A DNA stretch of 64,000 bases from Anolis sagrei (lineage: Eukaryota; Chordata; Lepidosauria; Squamata; Anolidae): positions 66,304,455 to 66,368,454 of the forward strand of contig NC_090034.1 of NCBI RefSeq assembly GCF_037176765.1, read 5' to 3'. Position 1 is the stretch's first letter. Each line of letters begins with the position of its first letter. This document shows positions 55,077 to 64,000 of the stretch, piece by piece. The notes beneath the pieces are model-generated. The model saw only the letters and a program-made list of their open reading frames with translations. It had not been told where the DNA came from and did no database searches. Position numbers and translations under genes: made by a program.

Positions 55077-55164
55077 GCCACAATAACTACCCTGCTAAGG
55101 TTTACTTTCAGTGGGCACTTTTCCCTATTTGTCACGGAGAAGGGCTCAAAGGGCCAAAGTTATC

Positions 55165-55697
55165 AGGCTTGGAATATTGTGTCCCATACCTGGAATATTG
55201 TGTTCAATCCTGGGCACCACAATTGAAGAGAGATATTGACAAGCTGGAATGTGTCCAGAGGAGGGCGACTAAAATGATCAAGGGTCTGGAGAACAAGCCC
55301 TATGAAGAGCAGCTTAAAGAGCTAGGCATGTTTAGCCTGGAGAAGAGAAGGCTGAGAGGAGATATGATCGCCATGTATAAATATGTGAGAGGAACTCACA
55401 GGGAGGAGGGAGCAAGCTTGTTTTTTACTTCCCTGGAGACTAGGACGCGGAACAATGGCTTCAAACTACAAGAAAGGAGATTCCATCTAAACATTAGAAA
55501 GAACTTCTTGTGAGAGCCGTTCAGCAGTGGAACTCTGTCCCGGAGTGTGGTGGAGGCTCCTTCTTTGGAAGCTTTTAAGCAGAGGCTGGATGGCCATTTG
55601 TCAGGGGTGCTTTGAATGCAATATTCCTGCTTCTAGGCAGGGGGTTGGATTAGATGGCCCATGAGGTCTCTTCCAACTCTATGATTCTATTATTCTA
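55165..55697 (+). mobile_element. CR1 LINE 3' part
   Basis: [40 protein letters not shown] and [15 protein letters not shown] (frame 55001-55513), then the APSLEAF region and the tail at 55671-55696. Confidence 0.93.
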
Positions 55698-55921
55698 GTA
55701 GATGAAGACATTGCTGTCACCTGCAGATCATGGAAGAGTTCCCTTTGACTTGCAGCTCCTACAATGCTCCAACCAAGATGTCTAGGGGGGAATCCTAGTG
55801 GTCCAAAAAAACCCCTAACATTTCCAACCTCTGGTTATCCCATCACATTGGACCAGTATCCTCCTTTGTTTCACCCTGGCTTCTTAGTTTTCTCTCCTAA
55901 AACTTCAATCTTTTTGTCCAG

Positions 55922-56005
55922 AAAGGGATAGAACAGGGAAAATGTGGGTCTTTAAACATTATAGCATGTATAGTTCAAGAGGATACACAGGAAGATAGAA
56001 ATTAA
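55922..56005 (+). CDS. CATSPER4: Candidate terminal CATSPER4 exon
   Basis: A strong pyrimidine tract and acceptor (CTTTTTGTCCAG) precede 27 codons in the expected phase 0, KGIEQGKCGS...TQEDRN, then TAA. The tail has no recognisable homology, so this rests only on splice signal and phase. A short open frame like this can occur by chance. Confidence 0.3.
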   Translation, partial: KGIEQGKCGSLNIIACIVQEDTQEDRN

Positions 56006-56282
56006 AGAGAAATGGGCTACTAGCATGGAATGGATCGAAAGAGGTGCAGCCAATATAGATACTGTAAAAAAAGATTAAGAAAATTGTGTTCATGGTAAAA
56101 GATAAAGATATAGAGGTAAATGTGGCAGGGGGATGGGGAGGTAGAGAGCAGGGGGAAGAGGAAAAATGCAAAAAGAATAACTTTCTAAAAGAGATGAATA
56201 GATAACATAGAAATACTCCATTACTTACAGTGTGTATACACAATAGTTGTCTATTACCTATTCACAGATTGTGTGTGTGTGT
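56006..56282. other. Possible 3' flank of CATSPER4
   Basis: A-rich sequence with ATTAAAG at about 56002 overlapping the candidate stop and AAAAAAAGATTAAG near 56066. No canonical AATAAA was confirmed as a polyadenylation site. Confidence 0.3.
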
Positions 56283-56571
56283 GTGTAAAGGTTTCCCTTT
56301 GACATTAAGTCTAGTCCGGTCTGACTCTGGGGGGTGGTGCTCATCTCCATTTCTAAGAGCCGCCGTTGTCCATAGACACGTCCAAGGTCATGATTGCATG
56401 GAGCAGTGTTACCTTCCTGCCAAAGCAGTACCTATTGATCTACTCACATATGCATGTTTTCGAACTGCTAGGTTGGCAGGAGCTGGGGCTAACAGTGGGA
56501 GCTCACTCTGCTCCCTGGTTTCGAACTGCCGACCTTTCAGTCAGCAGGTTCAGCAGCTCAGCGGCTCCATA
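56283..56571 (-). mobile_element. Sauria SINE
   Basis: Inverse orientation: AAAGGTTTCCCTTTGACATT, then CTGCTAGGTTGGCAGGAGCT, ending with part of the tRNA-like head (CAGCAGCTCAGCGG). The Helitron at 56572 truncates the head. Confidence 0.88.
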
Positions 56572-56770
56572 TCTATATAAATAAAAATGTAATGTTCATT
56601 TGTGGGATTAACGTAACTCAAAAACCACTGGATGAATTGACACCAAATTTGGACACAATACACCTATTAGGCCAATGAGTGACCATCACTCATAAAAACA
56701 CTGAAAAATACAGCAGAACACACTTAAAAAGCCAAAAAACAAAAAATACATTACAACGCATGTGCAAAAC

Positions 56771-57080
56771 TGTCAGCTCACGACGGCTAGGCTCAATGAA
56801 GACAGGAGACTTGCTTCATGTCAATCAAAGAACTTTACTATCAGATACTGCAACACAGAAAAGCCGGAATTGCTGGATGGCTGCAGGCCACCTCTTATAT
56901 ACCCTCCTACACATTTGAAACATACATTCCCGCCAACCACCAAACTCCCGCCAAAGCTTCCCGCCACCAAGCAAACCGCTGTACTCCAAGGCCACCACCT
57001 GCAGGGTCGTTATCAGCTAGGATTGTCAGGAGTCTAGTTTTCGGCGCCGAAATCAGGGCTACGGAAACTGGATCCTGACA
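56771..57080 (-). repeat. Gypsy LTR (3' LTR of the element)
   Basis: Ends TGTCAGCTCACGACGG and CTGGATCCTGACA. Contains TTATATACCC near 56894. Identical as read to 61697-62006. Confidence 0.95.
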
Positions 57081-60000
57081 TGACTTCCTCCTCCACTTCT
57101 TCCTCCTGAAAGGGAAATGGAACATATATCTAATCGTTTTCCGGGTCGAGGGGCCCCAGGTATTTTTTTAATAGTCCGCAATGAAATACCGGGTGTATTT
57201 TTCCCAAATCCTTTGGTAGCTTCAGTCTATATGTGACCTCGTTTATTTGGTTAATGATTCTGAATGGGCCTATATATCGTGGCGTGAGTTTCTTCGATGG
57301 TGTGTTAAGTTTGATGTTTTTTGTGGACAGCCATACCAATTCTCCTTCTTCTAGCTTGTCTCCCTCCCTCCTTTTGCGATCTGCGAACAGCTTATGTTGT
57401 TTTTGTGCTTCTCGCAATGCTTTCACCACCTTTCCCCAGTTATCTCTCATTTGCTGGGCCCAATCCTCCCCTCTTTCTTGTTCTCCCTCCGGCCATTCTG
57501 GGAGTCTAGGAAGGGGGGCTACTTCTTGGCCATAAATTATTTTGAAAGGTGACTCCTGGGTTGTGGAATGTGGGGCTGAATTGTATGCTAGCTCTGCGAA
57601 GGGGAGGATATCTACCCAGTTGGTTTGCTGTTGGTTTACGTATGTTCTGAGGAATGTCCCGAGAGTTTGTTGAGTGCGTTCTACCCCCCCGTTCGTCATG
57701 GGATGGAAAGCCGAGCTCAATGTCCTCTCAGCTCCTAGCAACCTCATGAACTCTTTCCAAAATCTTGCAGTAAATTGGACTCCCCTGTCACTGATGACTT
57801 GGTCCGGACATCCATGTAACTTGTAAATGTGTTTAACAAACAATTCCGCTAGTTTTTCTGCGGAAGGAAGTTTTGGGAGTGCAACAAAATGTACATTTTT
57901 TGAGAATAGGTCTAGGACGGTCCAAATGTAACGTTGCCCCTTACTTGGTGGAAGTTCCCCAACAAAATCAAACGCAATCGAACTCCACGGCCTCGTAGGC
58001 TCGGTTACTTTTTGCAAAAGGCCTATGGGTTTCTGTGTGGGGGCTTTGCTCTTAGCGCACGTTTCGCAGCGTGAGACATATGATTTAGTGTTACTTCTCA
58101 TCCCTGGCCACCAACATTGCCTTGCCAGCAATTTCGTTGTTTTGGTGACCCCAAAATGGCCTGCACTTTTATTATCATGACATCTCTTCAACATTTCCCC
58201 CCTCAAAGATTCCGGAATGTACAGTTTTCTATTCACAAACACCAGTCCACCCTTCCATTCCACCTTTTTCTCATTATCTTTTAACCATCCGTCCTTTCTA
58301 TAGGCCTGTTTCAATTCTTCTTCCCAACTTTCTCCCCCTCTACTTTCTACTCCCACTATCTCCCGATTGCGCTCGGCTTGGGCTCTAGTTACTACGGCCA
58401 TGTTCCCCCTTTGGATTGATATGAGGCTCTCAGCGGCTCGCTCTCTTCCTCCCTCTTGTCGGGGCATACGTGACAGCGTGTCTGCGAGGACATTCTTTTT
58501 TCCTTGATGAAATTTTAATTCTATTTGGAAACGTGAGAAATATTGAGCCCATCTGATTTGTTTGGCTGACAATTTACGGGGAGATGTAAGATACTGGAGG
58601 TTTCTGTGATCAGTCCAAACTTCAAATGGGGCGCCGCTCCCTTCTAGCAAGTGTCTCCAACACTCTAATGCTTTCATGATGGCCAGTGCTTCTTTCTCCC
58701 AGATAGGCCAATTTCGTTCTGTTTCAGTAAACTTTTTGGATAGGAACCCACAAGGTCTTAAGGCTCCTTCAGAGTCTCTTTGCATGAGCGCTGCCCCGTA
58801 TGCCCAATCTGAGGCGTCGCAATGGAGTATGAATTGTTTGGCCATATCTGGGTGGGTTAAAAGTGGCTCCTCAGTGAATCGCTGCTTAAGTTGGTCGAAT
58901 GCTTTTTGACATTCGTCTGACCACACTAATTTTGCCCCTGGGGATCGTGTCTTGGCTGTTTCCCCCTTCCCTTTTGTTTTGAGTAGTTCTGTAAGGGGTA
59001 ATGTCAGCTGTGCAAAATCTTTTATGAATGACCTATAGAAATTTGCGAATCCCAGGAATGACTGCAACTGTTTTCGTGTGGTAGGTGGCTCCCAGACCCT
59101 CACATCCTCTACTTTCGTAGGGTCCATTGCGATACCTTTGTGGGATATTCTGTATCCCAAGAAATCAATCTGCCTCTTATTAAATTCGCATTTGGCTAGT
59201 TTGGCGAACAATTTTGCCTCCCTTAGCCTTTGTAATACATCTCTCACCAACTGACAATGTTCTGATTCATTCTTACTAAAAATTATTACGTCATCGATAT
59301 AACAAAACACACCCCGGTACAACAAGGGATGTAGCACCTCATTTATCATCTGCATGAATGCCCCTCCCCCGCCTTTTAGCCCGTAGGGACACACGGAAAA
59401 TTGAAATAATCCCATTGCGGAAGAAAAAGCCGTCTTCCACTTGTCCTCTGGCTTGATTCTGATTTTGTGGTAAGCCTCCACCAAGTCCAGTTTTGTAAAT
59501 ATCCTCCCTTCCGACAGTCTGGATAGTAGGTCTTTGGTTAATGGTAAAGGGTAACAAGTTGTAGTGCTCACCGCATTCAAACCTCTATAATCTACACACA
59601 AGCGCAATGACCCATCCTTCTTCCGTCTAAATAGTACGGGGGCTCCGAGAGGGGAGTCCGAAGGTTCAATGAACCCCCGTGCTAGATTCTTGTCTATGTA
59701 TTGTTTCAGTTCCTCCATTTCCCTGGCCGACATTGGGTATATTTTTGCTTTTGGAAGCGTTGCACCTTTATCAATCTCAATTTTAACCTCAACCCTTCTT
59801 TTAGGGGGTAGTTTGTCGGCCTCCTTTTCATCAAAGACATCAGCAAAGTCTCTATATTGTGGTGGAATGTTCTGTACCCACTCTTCTGGTGTGTTTTCCT
59901 CACATCTGCCACCCATCTTTGGTTGTGAGAAGCTTATGCTCCTCTCCTCCCAATTTACTTGGGGGTTTGCTCCTTGTAGCCATGGCATTCCCAAGATTAC

Positions 60001-61696
60001 ATGGTAGGTTGCTAATGGGGCCACCACAAATGCCACTTCGCCTTCCCAGTCGCCTACTTTGCACTTCACTCCTCCGACCTCATATTTAGCTGGGGCTCCG
60101 GAAGCCACCGACCCATCTAATTGGGTAAATGCTATGGGGGTTTGCAGAGCTATGGTCTTACATTTTAGCTCTTCAGCTAGTTCAGGGGTCATGATATTTC
60201 TAGAACATCCGCAGTCTATGAAAGCTTTGCAACCGGCCCATTTATCTAACCCCTCTAGTCTTATGGGGAAAATGAGCATTCCATTGCTTTGACTCACCAA
60301 AGTTCCCTTAAGACTCTCAGGCAGGGAGCATTCCTCTGCTTTCCTCCCGGCCACTGGTTTTGGTATCGGCCGTGAGAGATCCCCTCCCTTCCGCTGCCAG
60401 CATGCCGAGGCTCGGTGGCCAGGACGGCCGCAGACATAACATCCGGTTTGTCGGCTTTTCTCTCTGCTCGCTGGCTCCTTCTTTGGCGGCTCTCCAGATG
60501 GCTTCCTGTCCTCTCTCTTCTGCGGTCTGGATGTTATGGTAGTTCCTCGGTGTCGCTCAATTTGGCTCAACGTTGTCTCCACTCGTCCGGCTAGTTGGAT
60601 CCAGCCCTGGATCGTCCCTGGATCGTCGCGATGCAGAGCCCATGTCAGCAGCTCTTTCCTCAGACCTTCCTTGAAGATCTCCACTTTAGTCTGGGCAGAC
60701 CAATCTGGGACCCGTTCAGCCAGCATCTGGAATTCCTCAGCGAATTCCGATACGCTCCTCTGCCCTTGTGTAATCGTTCTCAGCTTGTCTCTTGCTTTGA
60801 TGCGTTCAAGGGGGTCTCGGAAGCGTGCCTCTAGTGCAGCCAGGAATGCTCTCACCGACCCTAGGCATGGATCGTGTCGAGCGTGCAGTTGCACGTACCA
60901 GCTTGCTGCGCCTCCCCTCAATGCTGCTCCTACAATTCTCACTCGGCTGGCCTCCGACCTGAAGGTATGTGCATTATCTTCCAAATACCCTCTTACCAGT
61001 GTCAGGAAGAAGTCAAGGTCTTCAGGCTTCCCTCCGAATTCGGCACGCAGATCCTCCCTTCTCTGTTGTAAAGGCTGGAACTGCATTCCTTGTGTGCCTG
61101 CTTGCATCATTCCTACTGGGGGTGCGGGCTGCCCGAATGGTGCCTCTATTCGCCCTGCTCCGCGTCCTGCTCCGGTTCCCATGGGAAGGGGTTGCGGGGT
61201 TATCGTCACTCCCCGGGACGGACCGTCTCCCCCTTCATTCGGTGCCGCTTGGGTCTTGCGTCTCGCTCCCAGGATCTGGCTGCTCCCTGTACTGGCATCC
61301 CACGGGGATTCCGTGCGGGGTGGTTGTTCCTCCAGCAGAGGGGCCAGGCGCTCCATTAGTCGGGACATCACGGATAGCGTGGTTTCCATGGCAGCTACTC
61401 TCTCTTCTAGGTATCCCTGCTTCTGGGGAGAGTTAAAGTCCATGTCGCTGCTGCCTCCCCCTGCGGTCTCCCTCACTCGCCTTTGGGTGACTCCGTTAGG
61501 GTTAGCGAACGCTGTTGATGAAGCGAGTGCAGTCACTCTTTCGAGTTCTGCTTCAGCCTCACCCAGAAGCGATGTTGGTTTTCCTCCCATCGCCCCGAGG
61601 ACGGTGTCTTCTTCCTCCTCTGCAGGGGATTCGTTCCCTTCGTCCATCATATCACCTCACTGCGGTTGCAGGATGGTGCCAGGAATTCCGGCTTAA

Positions 61697-62006
61697 TGTC
61701 AGCTCACGACGGCTAGGCTCAATGAAGACAGGAGACTTGCTTCATGTCAATCAAAGAACTTTACTATCAGATACTGCAACACAGAAAAGCCGGAATTGCT
61801 GGATGGCTGCAGGCCACCTCTTATATACCCTCCTACACATTTGAAACATACATTCCCGCCAACCACCAAACTCCCGCCAAAGCTTCCCGCCACCAAGCAA
61901 ACCGCTGTACTCCAAGGCCACCACCTGCAGGGTCGTTATCAGCTAGGATTGTCAGGAGTCTAGTTTTCGGCGCCGAAATCAGGGCTACGGAAACTGGATC
62001 CTGACA
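61697..62006 (-). repeat. Gypsy LTR (5' LTR of the element)
   Basis: Same 310 bases as 56771-57080. The element is transcribed toward lower coordinates. Confidence 0.95.
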
Positions 62007-62136
62007 CAAAACCACATACACACAAACACACATATATATGCATATACACAAATACACACACATATACACATATATACACAAACAAAACACATATACACAG
62101 ACTGGGCCACAGCAATGTGTGGCAGGAGAAGGCTAG

Positions 62137-62439
62137 TGTGTGTGTGTGTGCGCGCGCGCATATATGGAATATGGCCATGAACATTGACATCGATACAAAT
62201 TGGCTTTTTTATTGTGTTGCCTCCAGATTCATAGCAGGATAATGACATGCTGAATTGTATATTACAAATATGTGTATACATACATGTAAATGTTATCTGC
62301 TTCTTTAGACAGGTCTTCATCACTGAAAGTGAAAAAGAGAGAAGATTGCTGTGGAACATCTCCAAATGCAGCATGACCAATTTGTCTCAAGCATTTATCA
62401 AACTAAAACTGCTTTTCATCATAAATTACTTCTGTGTGG
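62137..62439. other. Flanking sequence with (TG)n/(CG)n
   Basis: A TGTG...CGCGCGC run at 62136-62160, then anonymous DNA. A 102-codon open frame begins here (62247) but has no domain. Confidence 0.45.
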
Positions 62440-62640
62440 AACTTGCTTCTCTATTGTCGTCTGCACATAGGTTGCAACATGTACTAATATTCACATTCAC
62501 TGTACATATCTTATTTGAAGTGCAAAACACCGTGAAAGAACAATACCGTATTTAAAATGAAGAACAATGTTAACCAATATAAGCTTACCAGTATTTCAAT
62601 GGGAAGTGTGGGCCTGCTTTTGACTGATGAGAGAGTCGTG
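62440..62640. repeat. hAT MITE fragment (CAGGGGTCCTCAAACT family), interior
   Basis: Inverse of the interior of the 47477 element: CAATGGGAAGTGTGGGCCTG and TTTAAAATGAAGAACAATG. The termini are not clear. Confidence 0.6.
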
Positions 62641-62667
62641 TTAATTAGGATTAGAAGGGTGTTGGAT

Positions 62668-63173
62668 TGAAGGGTACCCCTTTAGTTAGGCACCCCAAGG
62701 CTAGTGACAGAAAGCAAGCAGTCTCCGTAAGTGAAGCAAAATCTTTATTCAAGTGTGGCCACACAGGGAGAAACAGCCAAGACCAGTGTCTTCAAAGAAG
62801 GCTGTCTCTGACATTTGGATCTTTCAGTCACTTATATACATGTCTTTTCGCTGCGTCATGGGCACACACCTCTCTTATCAGATCAACCATTCAAAAACAT
62901 GTTTTTCTCATGTTTTGCCACTTCAGTGTCTCTAACTGATAACCCTCTACAAACTACGTAAACACACACATTATTGTTACAGATAAGCATTTTGGGTGTT
63001 AACCCACCCTGGGTACTCCCTGGGCGTACTTGACAATAGAGCATCTTGTGTCTTCTAGGTACTTTATCTCCTCTTAGCTTTTGGTCTTCTGCAGGCCAGA
63101 GGAGAGGGACAAGCCTCTCTTTAGGTTTGCATTTCAGCATTTTGAACACTTCTAAGTTCTGTTAACCCTTTCA
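62668..63173 (-). repeat. Solo LTR with 4-base target duplication
   Basis: Starts TGAAGGGTACCCC and ends AACCCTTTCA, 506 bases, flanked by GGAT (62664-62667 and 63174-63177). AATAAAGATTTTGC on the minus strand near 62740 is a likely polyadenylation signal. It shares its CCCTTTCA end with the block at 2277-2765. No internal region. Confidence 0.7.
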
Positions 63174-63174
63174 G

Positions 63175-63905
63175 GATTGGATGGCCCCTGGAGTTGTAGT
63201 TGTTGTTGTAATAATTTTTGGTGAATTTTTCGCTGTTTGGTAGCCTAGGTTTGTTTTCTGTAGAATTACTGATAGTGGGATCATTGCAGTGATGAACAAC
63301 AATGGTGACAGTGAGTCACCCTTGAAAATTCCTCTCTTGGGCGTTAACAATTCCATAGCTTTCATTGCCCACAAACAACTCAGTTTTCCATTATTTCATT
63401 GCATTTTCAGTGAACTTTCTAATATTTTCACAAACCCCAATGACATCTAGACATTTGATGATCCAACAATGTGGCAGCGAGTTAAATGCTTTTTTGTAAT
63501 CAAACCAAGTTACATAGAGGTTTGTTTTGTGGCTTTTGCAATTCTCCAGTATCATTTTGTCAATCAGGAGCTGATATTTTGTGCCCCTACTTCTTCTTTT
63601 ATTGCCTTTTTGTTCTACTGGCAAGATGTTATCTGCCTCCAAATAATCCTGCATTTGATCAGCTGTTATGCCTGTCAGCAGTTTGAACATTGTAGGCAGA
63701 CATGTTTTTGGCCTGTAGTTTCCTAGTATTATCCCTTTTCCTGGATCTCTCTGTGTCAAATATGTCTTCCCAGTTGTTACTCATTTGCTGATGTTTCCAG
63801 TTTACAGCATTTCATTGAATTGTTCAGCCATTTTTGAGTGCAGGCTAATCAGATATTTAAGGCAAAATCAATACAGTTGATCATTGCCAGGTGATGTCCA
63901 GTTCG
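63175..63905 (-). mobile_element. R4/Dong-like LINE fragment
   Basis: Minus-strand frames give GNYRPKTCLPTMFKLLTGI, EQKGNKRRSRGTKYQLLIDK, YVTWFDYKKAFNSLPHCWII (63391-63759), then KRGIFKGDSLSPLLFITAMI (63171-63374). The DYKKAF and GDSLSPLLF words are typical of R4-clade reverse transcriptases. Only part of RT is present and the frame is broken once or more. Confidence 0.82.
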
Positions 63906-63912
63906 TGACATT

Positions 63913-63914
63913 TC

Positions 63915-63955
<41 letters not shown>

Positions 63956-64000
63956 GGATGTTATGAGTTTTCCATGCTGCCTGGCCATGTACCAGAAGAA
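63913..64000 (-). mobile_element. (ATT)n run and edge of a Penelope-like tail
   Basis: An (ATT)n microsatellite at 63915-63955, then GTTATGAGTTTTCCATGCTG and GGCCATGTACCAGAAGAA. The latter resembles the Penelope-like segment at 6095-6140. Cut by the window edge. Confidence 0.55.

Larger units (their letters stand above)
56771..62006 (-). mobile_element. Ty3/Gypsy LTR retrotransposon, looks whole and very young
   Basis: Two 310-base LTRs, 56771-57080 and 61697-62006, are identical as read. A 6-base target duplication CAAAAC is at 56765-56770 and 62007-62012. One uninterrupted minus-strand frame (57130-61650, 1506 codons) carries Gag with a CCHC knuckle (CYVCGRPGHRASAC), protease (DCGCS), RT (YIDD), RNase H (LHCDAS), an HHCC and DDE integrase, and a terminal GPF-type module without a chromodomain. 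A polypurine tract precedes the 3' LTR near 57081-57107. No breaks seen. LTR identity implies a very recent insertion. Confidence 0.95.
56572..62136 (+). mobile_element. Helitron, non-autonomous, interrupted by a Gypsy element
   Basis: The left part, 56572-56770, begins TCTATATAAATAAAAATGTA. The right part, 62013-62136, ends with GGGCCACAGCAATGTGTGGC and CTAG followed by T. Body words (CACCAAATTTGGACACAATA) match Helitron A at 24799. The Gypsy insertion at 56771-62006 makes up most of its length. Confidence 0.8.

Noticed and set aside
55727-55798. In-phase candidate CATSPER4 exon (IMEEFPLTCSSYN...GES then stop) after CTGCAG
   Set aside because: The pyrimidine tract is weak and lies about 30 bases after a CR1 tail, so the acceptor would depend on a recent insertion. 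The 55922 candidate has a better acceptor.
60536-61696. A 386-codon plus-strand open frame
   Set aside because: It lies antisense to the gag part of the Gypsy element and has no recognisable domain.
62247-62555. 102-codon frame with TTCTTTAGACAG before it, considered as a host exon
   Set aside because: No recognisable protein. It runs into a hAT MITE fragment and has no donor that fits.

Overview
The window is vertebrate genomic DNA, almost certainly from a squamate reptile and plausibly an Anolis-like iguanian lizard. The repeat fauna supports this: Sauria-type tRNA SINEs, BovB (RTE), many L2 and CR1 LINEs, a Penelope-like element with a GIY-YIG domain, an R4-like LINE, L1 fragments, SPIN-like and other hAT transposons, Harbinger-like and mariner elements, Helitrons ending in CTAG, and Ty3/Gypsy LTR elements. 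The species cannot be fixed from sequence reading alone.

The only host gene I can support is CATSPER4, the sperm cation channel subunit, on the + strand. Its exons are small and spread over about 40 kb: 14448-14516, 15879-16022, 21852-21953, 25662-25759, 30726-30846, 36538-36671, 42069-42261, 46764-46978, 48175-48337, 52648-52728, 52959-52997 and 54839-54886. A candidate last exon lies at 55922-56005. Every junction has AG/GT borders and every phase matches, giving an uninterrupted 469-residue frame with S1-S6, a T-Q-D-G-W pore motif and a C-terminal coiled coil. The first coding exon was not found. The last three certain exons are tiny in-frame cassettes, each ending in an Arg-Arg-X-Ser-hydrophobic motif, which is a protein kinase A consensus. 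I consider this the most interesting host-gene observation.

Layout. 1-14.4 kb: a Gypsy fragment, an LTR, CR1, a LINE split by a SPIN-like transposon, a Penelope-like element split by CR1, a long broken L2, BovB, a Galluhop/Tigger-like element and another L2. 14.4-55 kb: the CATSPER4 exons, with introns filled by nested repeats. Notable cases are a mariner split by an L1, two L2 copies joined head to head through a palindrome, a Helitron carrying a purine tract of over 500 bases just before exon 4, a SINE split by BovB, a Gypsy LTR split by another LTR, a Helitron with internal tandem repeats, and a LINE split by an LTR element with 1-kb LTRs and only 206 bases between them. 56-62.1 kb: a very young, whole-looking Gypsy element with two apparently identical 310-base LTRs, lying inside a Helitron, itself next to a SINE. 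62.1-64 kb: a hAT fragment, a solo LTR, an R4-like LINE and the start of a Penelope-like tail.

The repeats are not a cooperating system. The nesting does give a relative timeline, and the youngest layers are the 57-62 kb Gypsy element and the BovB copies. Family names rest on remembered motifs and terminal structures, not on database searches.
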